A DNA stretch of 64,000 bases from Arcuatula senhousia (Eukaryota; Mollusca; Bivalvia; Mytilida; Mytilidae), in the NCBI GenBank assembly GCA_963971305.1, contig OZ020306.1, forward strand, positions 58,564,686 to 58,628,685, written 5' to 3'. The translations under genes were made by a program, and so were the position numbers. Below are positions 43,851-55,804 of this stretch, one piece after another; the first letter of the stretch is position 1, and every line of letters starts with the position of its first letter. Below the pieces are notes generated by a model. The model saw only the letters and a program-made list of their open reading frames with translations, was not told the DNA's origin and did not search any database.

Positions 43851-44718
43851 AGGTATAAAATTCCTCGTCAAGATAAACTTTTCAAATCTTGTAAGTGTAT
43901 TGAAGACAAGTAGTGAGTGAGTTGGTGTTTTACGCCCGTGCAACGCTATATAGGTTATTTACAGGCGATGAACATGAAAAGGATGATTAAATGAACATGA
44001 AATGATGATGATAAATGAAATATGGAGATGGGGTGGGAAACAAAGGACCGGTAAATTTTGAAGAACCACAGGAAAAAGGGGAGAGGTGGGTAGGGGCGGA
44101 AAATTTAGCCTATGTGGTGCACTACTGGGCGGTCCACAAAGGGGTCTTTTACGTGCATGAAGCGTGGCACTCTCCACACACGTTGGCCCACTATGGCCCG
44201 CGGACGAGGGCTACCCTATTCAGCCACTTAGGGTACACACTTGGTCGCTCTGTGGGCTGAGCACTGACCCGACGTCAGAACCCCAAGACCCTTAGTCGCC
44301 TCTTACGACAAGCTAGGCTCTGCTGCGGGCCTATTCGCCACCCGGGCCCCGCACGGGAATTGAAGACAAGTATCATTTTATCTTAAATTGTATAATTAAT
44401 AGTAAGTTGAGAGAAAATCTTTACAACTCTATTAAAGCTGATAATAGAGAATTTTTGAATATGACAGAAGAAGAAAAACTGGTCTATTTGCTCAACCCTA
44501 AAACTTCTAAACATATTAGGTTGATAGGATTCTTTTTAAAACAGTCATTAGAACTGAGGACGGAAGTTTCATAAGTCATTTAATATGTTATTTGCCTTTA
44601 TTACTTATACAATATATAGCATATTATATCATGTTCTTGTAGTCATCGTATATTTGCTTTCTTATTTGTATATGTATGTCTTTGTCACAAACTGTACATA
44701 TGTTTAATGACAAATAAA
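43851..44718 (+). pseudogene. LINE C-terminal remnant interrupted by a SINE
   Basis: 43851-43912 and 44373-44571 form one frame once the SINE and one TSD copy are ignored. It has the C-terminal Cys/His region (KSCKC...EDKYHFILNC), a helix-rich tail and a stop near 44571, with AATAAA at 44713-44718. It has the same architecture as the end of the LINE at 1-885. Confidence 0.7.
43913..44358 (-). mobile_element. SINE copy 6, internal deletion, 14-bp TSD
   Basis: The TSD ATTGAAGACAAGTA is at 43899-43912 and 44359-44372. The copy is 446 bp long and lacks ~40 bp around CCCACTATGG/CCCGCGGACG compared with the other full copies. Otherwise it is close to the young consensus. Confidence 0.85.
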
Positions 44719-45110
44719 AGTTAAGTTAATCTTTAATTCGCAACTTCACGGTCTGTTATCAGATAGGTGTCAAAACAATTACAACGCTCATAGTACCTTT
44801 GATGTTGCCTTGGAACTTTATCTATGGGTTATATGTCTATGGTACTAGCAACCTTTCAAGATAAAAAGTATATCAATATAATTTTTGACTTTTTTACTTT
44901 TTACATACAAAACATTTATAAAATTGGCAACATGTTTGGTTTATTGCAATAAGCACAAACTGCTTATGTTTTTGGATCATCTAAGTTCACTCTGGTTGCA
45001 AACAAAGTGCATTGCTGAATACAGTTTAGTTAAAAATGTGTGTTTCTTGTTTTCATTGTTGTTGAGACTTTGGTGTCATACTTTTTCATACTTCTATCAT
45101 TTGAATTTCA
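44719..45110. other. AT-rich sequence, nothing recognised
   Basis: No ORF with coding character, no terminal repeat. Confidence 0.35.
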
Positions 45111-45540
45111 TTTCATATGCATGAATTTAAGCTTTATACCCCCTTCACATATACGATATTCTCTTACGAGTTGTTACAATTTTCAAAATTTATAGTTTAT
45201 GAGTTCTTGCGAGATTTTCTTTCAACCTTTTATGATCTTTTTCCCAAGTTGTCACAATTTCATCATTTGTGCGGAAATTTTTCACACTCCCGTCCAGAGA
45301 CGATACAAGTTTTATTTTCATACTGTTTACGAGCAAGTTACAGTGCCTTTACGACGTCTTTACGAGTGTATTGCGATATTGGAAATGATTTCGTAACTAA
45401 CTCGCAAACCACTCGTAAAAGAATTCCTTTGCGAGGTCTTCCCAAGTTCGTTACGAGTAAAGGCGAGTCATTTATGATCTCTACGAGTTCTATGCGAGTT
45501 ATTTGTGATGTGTTTACGATTAAAATTTTAAAAAAAATGT
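45111..45540 (+). repeat. Irregular TACGAG / CTCGTAA-rich segment
   Basis: About 400 bp in which TTACGAG, TACGAG, GCGAG and CTCGTAA recur every ~15-40 bases. A 141-codon plus-strand frame runs through it but its composition is that of the repeat. The nature is unknown; possibly a decayed short tandem repeat or an element end. Confidence 0.4.
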
Positions 45541-47670
45541 AATCTTTTGAATATATGCAAGAATTAAGTTAAAATTAGTGTGGAAAACATAAGTGTGACG
45601 GACAGACCGATGGACAAACAGATCGAAAAAGTATACATGATAAATATGTCACAAATTTCATTGGGATCTTCAGCAACACCTAGCGGCAACTAAAGAGGTT
45701 ACATATCATTCACATCAATTTACTTACTTTAATATGTTCCACCGTATCTTTTGCTCAATACATGTTGTTTTCAGTCTGGTTTGAAGACAAATTAAGGATC
45801 GTTTCAGGTGATCTAACAAAACAATTAAACAAAAACAAATGTGAAATAATATTTAGATTAATTAACTAATAATCAACTTATTACAAATTATGCATCATTG
45901 CATGAATAAGAATGAAGCTTCCATGCTGTCGTTGACACTTGAGCCAAGTGGTATTCACCGTTAGGTTGCCACATGGATAAAAATTGACCATGGAAAATAT
46001 ACCATGTCAATAGCTTCATAAAATATTTATGCATACAATCGCAGGTTCACAATTGGTGCTTCTTTGGATAATGCTTAATTTATTATTAATTTGTGTATAG
46101 CATCCATATGCATTAACTACTTTACCAGTTTATCCTAATTTACATAAATGTAAACAGTCTGCATTTAATCACATCTCATAAAGATCTTCAAGAAATGATT
46201 TTTTTAATATGAATGTTTGTTTGTTTGTTTTATTCTTTTGTCTTCTACTTCCAATTGTCTTTAATTCAAGATGTTGTAAACAGAATGTCATAGTGTCCAT
46301 GTGCTGTTATAGCACATGTGCCATTTTTGATTAAAAAATATATATAAAAGGTATATACCACAGATCAGTCTTAATCAATCACTGTAATGCTTCTGTATAG
46401 ATCTGTCACTGAAAATATAAAAATATATCCTGATCTTTCATCATGTTTATGTGCATTGCTTTTCTGCTGTAAAAATTTATTTTTATGTTTTAATAAAATA
46501 TGGGGGGGGGGTTTACTTCCATAATCATTGGTAGTTTTGGGCTGTCAATATGTGGATCATGTCTCAGTTGCATTTATTCCATGTTCAGATTTAGATTGTA
46601 GTTGTCTTTGTATGTATTTGTGTTCTTTGTTTAAGAAAGGAGTCTTTTTCTGACCATTTCAAGATTGTATTTGAATTGTATGCATCATTATGTGACCTTA
46701 ATCCAAGTGCAAAACAGGGAGCAGTGGCTGCTGTCTTTATTGAAGGCTGCTGACTGTTATTTATTGTGGTTTATAAATATTTCTGCTAATGATGTGGTGT
46801 GTTTTGTACACTTATTCCACGTATCATTATTTTCTGTATATATTTAAGTGTTTGAGTTAATCATTATAAACATATCCATAACAAAGGAAAATCTTTTAAA
46901 AGGTGATTATTTCAAATTCATATTTATCATGTATAGAATAAAAATGAAATATATAACTGTATACAAAATTCACATTCTTCCCTTTAGTAAAACCCCTGCC
47001 CCTCCCCCACATATAAAAGTGAACTAAAGTACAAAGTATTTTAATGATTGAAAAAGATACTTGTGTAACTTTAATAAATTGACTTGTAAGTTTAATTATA
47101 TGTGTTAAATATCCTATGAAAAAAGAGTCTAGTGAATTCAATGATGACAATGAAAAGGGGGGGGGGGTGGGCAAATGTTAGTTATCACAAAAATATTATT
47201 TTTCACTTTCATCTTGTAATATGGGTTCAACCATTCCTAAAAAGACCTTCACAGCCTGTATTTCTGTCACTGTTTCAAGTTTAATAAATAAATCATTCAA
47301 TGAAATTGCTATTGGATAAAACAGACTATTGCGTAAGGGAGGTAATTTCATTTAAAAAATGCAAATTATTGAAAATTAAACACAATTTAAATATATATAT
47401 ATTTTTATTCAATGAATTATTAAAAAATGTAATCGCAATATGTTCGTTTTTGATCGTTTTCGAAACCAACTTTAAGATTTGCAAAGTATTTAAACTAGTC
47501 ACACCGTTCATACCCTTTTCGCTACATTTTCACGGAAATATTAGGTTTACAAATTAATTTTCAGTCTATTTAAACATTAAAATCGATTTAATTTGACTTA
47601 AACTTTCAAACTAATTATTGTTTAACAGTTGCCAATGTGTCTTACCTTCGCAGCGATATTTTACAAAATG
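45541..47670. other. AT-rich sequence, no supported gene
   Basis: Short frames only. G-runs of ten or more occur near 46502 and 47158. No SINE, PLE or palindromic head is seen. Confidence 0.35.
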
Positions 47671-47799
47671 TGGGGATTTTTTTCATCCACGTGTAAGTTC
47701 CGGAAGTTGTGAGTTCTGTCCCTTTAATAAACTTATTTCCGCCAGATTGAGGCTTCCTGTCAATGCTATCACGGGCCTATAGCATTACCCAGTTGCGTT

Positions 47800-48189
47800 A
47801 TGTCCTATTCTGACACGGAAACTCCCTCCTCTGCTACAGAAGCTGAATTTCGAATTCCATTGCCAATAGATTCAGTTGTATTGAGGCATAAACATGACCA
47901 CAAAAGGAAACAACAGCGACCACCAGATTGGGTGTCCGACTGGAAACGAAAACATGCCGAGCTGTTTCATATTTACTACGATAAAAAATATAACGAAAAC
48001 CCGTTAAGTCTGTTTCAGAAAATAGGGAAAATCGACGATTTTACTGAAATCCAAAAAAAATATATGAAAGAAGTAAAATCATATTTATGTTTTGATGCTG
48101 TTCATGATGAAAACATTGACGCTTATTCTCCTCATGAATTGATTATTTGCCTCCCCGGCCCCGCACGGGAAGAAATATTTCATTGGTAA
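47800..48189 (+). CDS. ORF of 129 aa, unrecognised, possibly Polinton-linked
   Basis: ATG at 47800. The N-terminus is Ser/Thr/Glu-rich (MSYSDTET, then ATEAEFR), followed by a basic patch (RHKHDHKRKQQR) and a WVSDWKRKHAELFHIYYDKK segment. The last residues before the stop (LPGPAREE) are encoded by ~15 bp that match the SINE 5' end, so the natural C-terminus or an exon boundary is lost. A second, rearranged copy of the first ~25 codons exists at 5959-5884 on the minus strand. It lies 1 kb upstream of the Polinton-type gene; whether they belong together is inference. Confidence 0.4.
   Translation: MSYSDTETPSSATEAEFRIPLPIDSVVLRHKHDHKRKQQRPPDWVSDWKRKHAELFHIYYDKKYNENPLSLFQKIGKIDDFTEIQKKYMKEVKSYLCFDAVHDENIDAYSPHELIICLPGPAREEIFHW
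48157..48172 (-). mobile_element. Short SINE 5'-end scar
   Basis: CCGGCCCCGCACGGGA equals the inverse of the SINE's first ~16 bases, without the rest of the element. It could be a deletion remnant or gene-conversion patch. Confidence 0.45.
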
Positions 48190-48473
48190 TTGTTTTTTAT
48201 TTGACAGCATAACATATCATGTAGATTGATCGCTCCACTTCAGTATAGTTTTGATATAGCTCATTTAAAGTGCTTCATCTTTAATTGATGTATAAATCAA
48301 AACAGTTTATGATGATATCGAATTACTAAGAGTACCGAGTGTTTTGTCAAACAGTTCCTCGATTGTAGAATTTAACATGCAAGATAGTGTTGGAAAATTG
48401 GATTAACTATGATATTTTTTTTGTATTTTCTAGACATTTTCACAGTTCTCCTTGTTTTCAACGCTTTTAAAAT

Positions 48474-48898
48474 GTCTGATGCAAAAATTGCTCATACAGG
48501 GTTATGTTGCTCCTCGGTTGCTGTCTTCACTCAAGCAATTTTACGGAAGACATCATGCACTTATAGACAAATATGGGATTTCGATCTCTCAGATGAGTGC
48601 AGATGTTGGTTTGTCATAGGGTGTTGTTTTGTCTTCCTTTACCGGATTTGACACGCTGAATGGACTATTGGCAACGCGACGGGTGCGCTATAGCAAGCAG
48701 GAACTGTTTACTCTTCCGGAGCACCTGAGTTCACTCTTGTTTCGACTGGAGTTCGCGTTGTTGAAGATATTCAGTTATTTTGTGTTTCCATGTTTTACAT
48801 GTTGTCTGTTTTTGTTCCGTTCCTGTTGGTGTTTACTGGTTTTGTCTCTGCCCTTTCGGACTTTTGATATTCGGATACCCAATTGGTACCTCTCCTTC
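48474..48898 (+). mobile_element. Penelope-like element, 3' fragment P3
   Basis: It matches 53650-54075 (end of the RT ORF and 3' UTR, ending near GGTACCTCTSCTTC) and is 5'-truncated at TCTGATGCAAAAATTGCTC. It is followed by unrelated sequence and the assembly gap. Confidence 0.75.
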
Positions 48899-48971
48899 TT
48901 TTACCATATACCTCCTTACAGTGAATATAAATTATAAAGATGAACTTGTCGCTGTCATCTGTACGTATGAA

Positions 48972-49071
48972 NNNNNNNNNNNNNNNNNNNNNNNNNNNNN
49001 NNNNNNNNNNNNNNNNNNNNNNNNNNNNNNNNNNNNNNNNNNNNNNNNNNNNNNNNNNNNNNNNNNNNNNN
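48972..49071. other. Assembly gap of 100 N
   Basis: Exactly 100 Ns, a conventional placeholder of unknown true size. Any link between the ORF at 47800 and the gene after 49188 crosses this gap. Confidence 0.98.
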
Positions 49072-49187
49072 ACGTACACATGCAGGGGCACCTAAACCGG
49101 CCAAACAATCAAACAAAGAAATAACCCCTCTTATGCCTGGGTATAAATTGAACCCTTTCCATATACATACTATCATTTTTTATTCAA

Positions 49188-52005
49188 ATGAAAATAAAGA
49201 AAGTCCATATCTTGCATCGTCATTGTTTTAATGACGAGAGCGATGCATCCGCAGGGCTCTTCTTCCAAGATGATGGCGAAGGATGGACATGGGTTTTCAG
49301 GATGATAGAAGATATGGTCCAATGGTATGAAGGAGGAAATTTCAACGACACAGACAGGAGAGTGGTCCTGGAGCGACAGTGCGGTCTATTGACCGGACTG
49401 TCCAAATGTGATTGGCAGATGAAAAGGGAAGAAGTGGATGGTATAAGAGTCGTATACGACCGTTATTCACAAACCGTGATAACGGCGTATCCGATTTTTA
49501 ATCCCCGGAAAAGATATGGTTCGTCATATATTCCAGCAGCAAAATACAGCGTTCAAAATTAATTTGTCTTTCGGATTCATGCTTCGGCATGTTGAAACTG
49601 GAGAACTTCGCTATTTCCATTCCAGTTTCAACAACCACCGTTTCTTCGATGTTCCCCACCTGATCCAGAATGAAGAAGATCTTGAGCGATTTTTACAGGA
49701 ATCTTCTTGAATTTATACGACAACAGCGAGAGGATACCAAATGGACCGTCCACCTACTGACCAACGTGACATTTTATGTCAATAAATTAATAGACCACCC
49801 CATTGGAGCTGCTGTCGACCTTCCCGAATACGTTGCTAACAACCGTGGTCTCAACAATATGATTGGTGGATCCTTTGGCAGTTACAGTGACAATCTTTGT
49901 TTCTTTCGTTGCCTAGCAGTTCACAGAGGAGCGCCCCATATCAATGTAGAAACGTCTGCGAAGCTATATTTCTTCAATTATTTACAACATGTTGGCATGT
50001 CTTCTGATAAATTTAACGGCGTCTACCTAGATGACTTACCTCTTCTGGAGAATGTATTCCACCTCAATGTTTTTGTTTACGAACTAAAACAAGATGAAGA
50101 AGGCAATGTCCATGTTGAGCTGGTCCGCCGTTCACCATATTAATTCCAAGACACCATGAATTTAAACGTCTGCATGAACCACTTCAGTTATGTAATGAAC
50201 ATGGACATGTATAGTAAGAGTTTTAAATGTCGTCACTGCGACAAACTTTGGAAACACGTTGGAAAGCTCCATCGTCACGAAAGAACCTGTACTGGAGGCA
50301 AAAAATTTAACTATCCTGGAGGCGTATAACACACCAAACGCACAGTTTTTGAAGAACTAGCAGACGAAGGTATTGACGTCCCCAGTCATCTACACTTTTA
50401 TCCTTACCGAGCCACTTACGATATCGAAGCCATGTTGATACCCACCGACAAGGAACGCTCTGCCAAACTAGAATGGACCACTTCCCATGTTCCAATGAGC
50501 GTGTCCGTCTGTTCCAACGTTCCCGGATTTCAAGAGCCCCGGTGCTTCGTCTCTGATGGAAACACCAACGACATGGTAGACCAGTTTTTAGACTATTTAA
50601 CCATCATCAGCGACAATGCTTTTAGTCGTTTATGTCCCCTATACAATGTTGTCTTTGCTGCCATCAAGGAAAAAGTTAACCGCGATTTAGAGGACGTGTC
50701 CGAGGAAGAAAAGAAAGAAGCCAGGAAGTCCCACTATCTAACCAAATTACGAGACCGACTGGAGCGCTATCTTCAAGAACTCCCTGTCATTGGCTTTAAT
50801 TCTGGAAAGTATGATTTAAACGCCATGAAGATAGACTTTTTTACCCGAATAATTCGTCATAAGATATTATATAGTCAAAAGAAATAATAATTTCATGGCC
50901 GTCAAGACGGAAAAACTTCGATTTCTGGACATCATTAACTATTTGGCACCTGGATTTTTATATGCTAAATTCCTTAAAGCATATGACTGCACTGAAGAAA
51001 AAGGTCATTTTCCGTACGAGTGTTTGACGGTTGACGTCTTTGGACAAACTCGACAACACCGAGCTTCCCCCTCACGACTCATTCTTTTCAACACTTACAA
51101 ATGCCAATATCTCCGAAGAAGAATATCAACTTTGTCAACATGTTTGGACCAGCCAACACATGACCACCATGAAGGACTTCTTGGTCTGGTATAATAACAA
51201 GGACGTACAACCAATGCTCGAAGCCATCGCCAAAATGTTCGAATTTTACAAAGAAAGAAATATTGATATGTTTAAGGACGGAATCAGTGTCCCAGGACTG
51301 ACATCTAAATACATGTTCCAGGATCTGGACAGTTATTTTACGTTGGTTGATGAACAACATAAAGAAGTCCATCATTTACTGAAAGACAATATCGTAGGAG
51401 GACCCTCCATCGTATTTCATCGCTACGCCGAGAAGGATGTGACAACTATCCGCCCTCAAGAATATTTAAATCCCAAGCCCTGCAAGAAGATTGTTGGATT
51501 TGACGCAAATGCCTTGTACCTGAGGTCCATCATGCAGGACATGCCTACCGGCCACTTCTCCATACGAAAGACCGAAGACGACTTCAAACGCCAAACGCCG
51601 AAACGGTACCAAAATTTGGCAATTGAATGGTTAGAATGGGAGGCTTCTACCTCTGGACGTCGGATACGGCATCAAGGAAACAGTAAAGAAAAATGCATAG
51701 GGATATATCGCATGCCAGTCGACGGCTTTTGTAAAGATTCTAACACTGTTTATGAATTTCAGGGATGTATTTGGCATGGTCACCAATGTAAATTAACCGA
51801 AAACCACCGCGGTGTCAACCCAGTCAACAACAAATCGTATAATGATCTCATGGCAAAAACTAAAGCTAAAAAAGAAAAAATAATAGTATTAGGATACAAT
51901 TTTGAAGAGATATGGGAATGCGAATGGAGAGACCAGATAAATCAAAATAAAGATCTTCAAGCGTTTTTAAAGTCGAAACAACGCCCCTGCGATTGGATGA
52001 AAACC
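49188..52005 (+). pseudogene. Polinton/Maverick-type protein-primed family B DNA polymerase with OTU-like region, broken
   Basis: Collinear pieces in three frames. 49188-49562 is an N-terminal region with no known domain. 49516-49710 and 49670-50143 hold FMLRHVETGELRYFH and NVTFYVNKL, then an OTU-like protease motif (SDNLCFFRC, with a candidate His in MNHFSYV after 50160). A C2H2-like finger (CRHCDKLW...HRHERTC) lies at ~50230. The exonuclease domain follows (YDIEAM ~50420; GFNSGKYDLN ~50795; LRFLDIINYLAPG ~50915), then polymerase motif A-like DANALYL and QDMPTGHF (~51505), and GCIWHGHQC (~51765), a nuclease-like insert seen in Polinton polymerases. Damage: in-frame stops at ~50141 and ~50327, frameshifts near 49540, 49690, 50885 and 51025, and loss of everything after 52005, including the later palm motifs. 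It is inactive. Confidence 0.7.
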
Positions 52006-52375
52006 ATGGGGGTGGGGTGGGAAACAAAGGACCGGTTAATTTAGAAGAACCACAGGAAAAGGGGAGAGGTGGGTAGGGGCGGATAATTTAGCCTATGTGG
52101 TGCACTACTTGGCGGTCCACAAAGGGGTCTTTTACGTGCATGAAGCGTGGCACTCTCCACACACGTTGGCCCACTATTGTCGGCGGTCAGGGTTTCCGTA
52201 TTATAGACCTGACAACCCCCGCGGACGAGGGCCACCCTATTCAGCCACCTAGGGTACACACTTGGTCGCTCTGTGGGCTGAGCACTGACCCGACGTCAGA
52301 ATCCCAAGACCCTTAGTCGCCTCTTACGACAAGCTAGGCTCTGCTGCGGGCCTATTCGCCACCCGGGCCCCGCAC
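52006..52375 (-). mobile_element. SINE copy 7, truncated at both ends
   Basis: It matches the young SINE from the GGGGTGGGGTGGG block to CCGGGCCCCGCAC, lacking the tail and the last bases of the head. No target duplication is seen. It abuts the broken polymerase on the left and an F-type fragment on the right, marking a rearrangement. Confidence 0.8.
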
Positions 52376-52899
52376 AGTTAAAATGGGAATAACTCTTAAA
52401 CAGCTGATCTGACAATTTAGACCCTGAATTCATTTTTGTAGATCTCAATGAGCTTAACAATTCTGCAATGCTAACTTTTCCTCTAGCTCTAACGGTTTTC
52501 AAGATATTGTCCAAAAACTGCAAAAATGGTCAAATTTGATGATCAAAGGGCAATAACTCCTATAAGGAGTTGTTCCACAACTTCGACTCAAAGGAGAGAT
52601 TCGTAGAGCTTTTGATGCTGAACAAAGAAAGTTGCTTCGGATTTTCTCTATCTCTTATACTTTTTGAGTTATAAGCCAAAAACAATGGTCTGACCCCCCT
52701 GTTCTATTTTTAGCAACGGCGGCCATCTTGGTTGGTCGACATGTATATAATTCACAAACTTGGTAGAGGACGTCCTAAAGATCATGAATACCAAGTATCA
52801 ATGCAATCCCTTCAGTGGTTTCAGAGAAGAAGATCTTTGAAGAAAAGTTAACGGACGACGGACGCTTAACGATGACAATAGCTCACCTAGGTGAGCTAA
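52376..52899 (-). mobile_element. F-type element, terminal part
   Basis: Body blocks shared with 37.4-38.5 kb are followed by the terminal GGACGACGGACG tract and a perfect 18-bp palindrome AGCTCACCTAGGTGAGCT (52880-52897), then TAAAA. It shows an intact F terminus, in contrast to the clipped right end at 38605. Confidence 0.65.
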
Positions 52900-53110
52900 A
52901 AAGTGCGGAAAACTGAAATTTTTATGAATTTTTAAAGTTCAAAGGGCCATAACTCCCATAAAAATTTGTGGACCGGCACGAAACTCAAACTTGATCTGTA
53001 ACTCATCAAGGTAAACTCACATACCAAAAATCAGTTCATTATCTATAAGCGTTTAGAAAAAAAGTCCGGAAAACTGAATTTGTTACGGACGGACAGACTG
53101 ATTACTATAG
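52900..53110 (-). repeat. G-type repeat unit
   Basis: In inverted orientation it matches the ~161-bp units of the G element at 57.7-58.2 kb (CGGAAAACTG, CATAACTCCCATAAA, AAACTTGATCTG, TCAGTTCATTATCTATAAG). Confidence 0.65.
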
Positions 53111-53147
53111 GGCGTAAATAAATAAAATCACCATTTATATGAGCACA

Positions 53148-54078
53148 ACATATTTGTTCAGTTTGGTGGACGTGTTTTTCAGCAAACAATAGGGATTCCA
53201 ATGGGCACTAATTGTGCACCTTTGCTTGCTGATTTGTTTCTTCATTCATATGAAGCAGACTTCTTGCAATCTCTTCTAGACAAAAAAGACCGTAGACTAG
53301 CTCTCTCTTTCAACCTCACGTTCCGTTATATTGATGATGTCCTTTCACTAAACAATTCTCGATTTGGTGACTTTCTCCATCTCATATATCCACAGGAGCT
53401 TGAGATAAAGGACACAACGGATTCTAGGAAGTCTGCTTCATATTTAGATCTACATCTCGAAATTGACTCTCAAGGAAGACTTTCAACAAGGCTCTATGAC
53501 AAACGTGATGACTTCAACTTTCCAATCGTCAACTTCCCCTTCTTGTGTAGCAATATTCCGTCAGCTCCAGCTTATGGAGTTTACGTATCTCAATTGATTC
53601 GTTACTCCAGAGCGTGCGGGACTTACATCGATTTCCTTAGCAGAGCGACACGTCTGACGCAAAAATTGCTCACACAGGGTTATGTTGCTCCTCGGTTGCT
53701 GTCTTCACTCAAGAAATTTTACGGAAGACATCATGCACTTATAGACAAATATGGGATTTCGATCTCTCAGATGAGTGCAGATATTGGTTTGTCATAGTGT
53801 GTTGTTTTGTCTTCCTTTACTTTATTTGACACGCTGAATGGACTGTTGGCAACGCGACGGGTGTGCTATAGCAAGCAGGAACTGCTTACTCTTCCGGAGC
53901 ACCTGAGTTCACTCTTGTTTCGACTGGAGTTCGCGTTGTTGATTGATATTCAGTTGTTTTGTGTTTCCATGTTTTACGTGTTGTCTGTTTTTGTCCCGTT
54001 CTTGTTAGTGTTTACTGGTTTAGTCTCTGCCCTTTCGGACTTTTGACATTCGGATACCCCATTGGTACCTCTGCTTCC
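53148..54078 (+). pseudogene. Penelope-like reverse transcriptase, copy P2, with 3' UTR
   Basis: The frame is open from NIFVQFGGRV through IGIPMGTNCAP (motif B) and YIDDV (motif C, ~53330) to a stop at 53795-53797, without internal stops. It ends ...GISISQMSADIGLS and is followed by a ~280-bp 3' UTR ending near GGTACCTCTGCTTC. It is about 85-90% similar by eye to P1 over the shared part. Motif A and all N-terminal parts are missing (5' truncation). No C-terminal endonuclease is encoded, so either the nuclease is N-terminal in this clade or the clade lacks it. Confidence 0.8.
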
Positions 54079-55654
54079 TGCAATGCACTAGCTCTGCAAT
54101 AGCAAAGAATTTAGAAAATTTAATCATTGGTCTTTAAAAATTGTGAGTTCGAAAGTAAATCAAAACATAGAAAAGATAATTGCGATACAAATTATATTTT
54201 ATGCATTCGCCGAAATGGCAAATTCATCTTTAACTTGTCCAACACAAGAGCATTATCTAGCCTTTGTTGTTTAAAATTTACATAATTTATTCTGACGTCA
54301 CATTTTTCGTCAAATAAGGTTCGCAATATATTAATTATAAATGTATGAACGTTTTCAGGAAGATTTCTTTTAAATGTCGTTTTTTCGACCTCAGTGATCA
54401 AAATACTAGGGTGGATAACTCTTTATAATATGCTTTTAAAATAATAGAACCAAAGTTTTTGGTATTTGTACCGACGTGCAGATCTATTGAAAATCACACA
54501 ATCTAGTAAAATCATACACCTGTATATTAAAGACAAATCCCACTATTCAAATCTGACGTTAGGACTTTCTTGAAAACTTGTAAATATAATCATGGGTATT
54601 GGAGAAATAAAATAAGCTGATAAAAATTATATGTCACCGTGCTTATTTTAAAGATATATTAACATAAAATATATAGAAATTTGACGGTTCAGAAAAATAC
54701 CTAACTTTTTCTGAATCCGATTAAAAACTTTATTAATAATGCTAAAAACACGTTTTGTACACCTAATTAAAGAGAAAATGATTATTTCTAAGTTATTGTT
54801 ATTCAATAACATAATTATTTCATTATAAGCTGCTTTTATTAGCGATAAACTTTTTCCCGCCAAAACCGGCGCCGTTTTTATAAAAGTTTAAATTATGTTT
54901 TTCTCAAACTTCTAACGTTGAAAATTTTCCCATACTTGCTATAATCAACCGTCCTCATTTATCATTACAATTGATAGTTTAAAAAATAGGAGTCACCGAT
55001 CAAATAAAAAAGAAAACTGGCATCAAAAACACAATTTTATGGTATTTTGGGTAATTAGACGTACCACGTTATTCAATGCACACAGTAACGTTACGCTAAA
55101 ATGAGTTTTTTAACGTTGCGCATTGCGAAATAAAAAAAATCACGATGTTTTTAATCTTTGCTTATCTACCTTATACATATCTTATATGTTAGAAGATTTC
55201 AGATAAATTGGCATATTATACATCTCGCGGGGCAATTCCGACATGAAAAAATGAGATGATATTTCTTGATTAAATGACATGGATTACAAGTAAACCAGAC
55301 CATTTTCGAAACCGAATTCAATTCTTATACCATCTTTCCGCCTGAAAAGTTGGTGATATATATAAATTTATATAGTAATGGGGATGTCAGTCCGTGTGTG
55401 TGTCCTTGTGCCTGGACCGTTACAGTCTAGGTGCTCACCTCTTACGCGCCAAATCTCTGCAATGATCTTTCATGGAATTTTCATACACTCTTTGTGATAT
55501 AATAAATACATGTATGTATGTCCATCTTCTATTAAAAAAAATAATCTGATTATTATTTTTTTGGAGGGATGAGGGTGCTTTGTCGTTCTTTTTTGTTAGC
55601 TACCGCGCAAAGTTTTTCTAGTTTAATAGAATATTTTGGATTATGGTTAGAACG
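54079..55654. other. AT-rich sequence with dispersed repeats
   Basis: 54192-54330 is one copy of the CRE-bearing repeat described separately. TATATAAATTTATATA, a perfect palindrome, lies at 55357-55374 and is followed by GTCCGTGTGTGTGTCC, which resembles a decayed palindrome-headed element. No gene is supported. Confidence 0.4.
54192..54330 (+). repeat. CRE-bearing repeat, copy 1
   Basis: It contains CATAATTTATTCTGACGTCA followed by CATTTTTCGTCAAATAAGG. Related copies are at 56095-56190 and 56365-56505. The perfect cAMP-response palindrome TGACGTCA is at 54293-54300. Confidence 0.65.
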
Positions 55655-55804
55655 TTTTTTTTTCAAATATCGTATTCATTTCGGTGAAATCCACGAGCAA
55701 CGGTAGGTGCCTGGAAACCTTGACACGTGTGGGGCTCGAACCCACAGAGGTGTCGACCTGTGATTTAAAGTCTAGTGCCTTAACCACTCGGCCACCGCGC
55801 TCCC
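55655..55804 (-). mobile_element. tRNA-derived SINE
   Basis: The minus strand starts GGGAGCGCGG and carries a clean A box TGGCCGAGTGG (55784-55794) and B box GGTTCGAGCCC (55732-55742), with spacing and a variable-arm region like tRNA-Leu/Ser. The acceptor ends do not pair (GGGAGCG against ACGTGTC) and the anticodon stem is poor, so it is not a functional tRNA gene. After the tRNA part come ~55 bp of body and an A-run (T-run 55655-55663 on the plus strand). Confidence 0.8.

Noticed and set aside
55732..55804. Functional tRNA-Leu or tRNA-Ser gene
   Set aside because: A and B boxes are good but the acceptor stem does not pair, the anticodon stem is weak, and an A-run follows a short body, so it is a tRNA-derived SINE.
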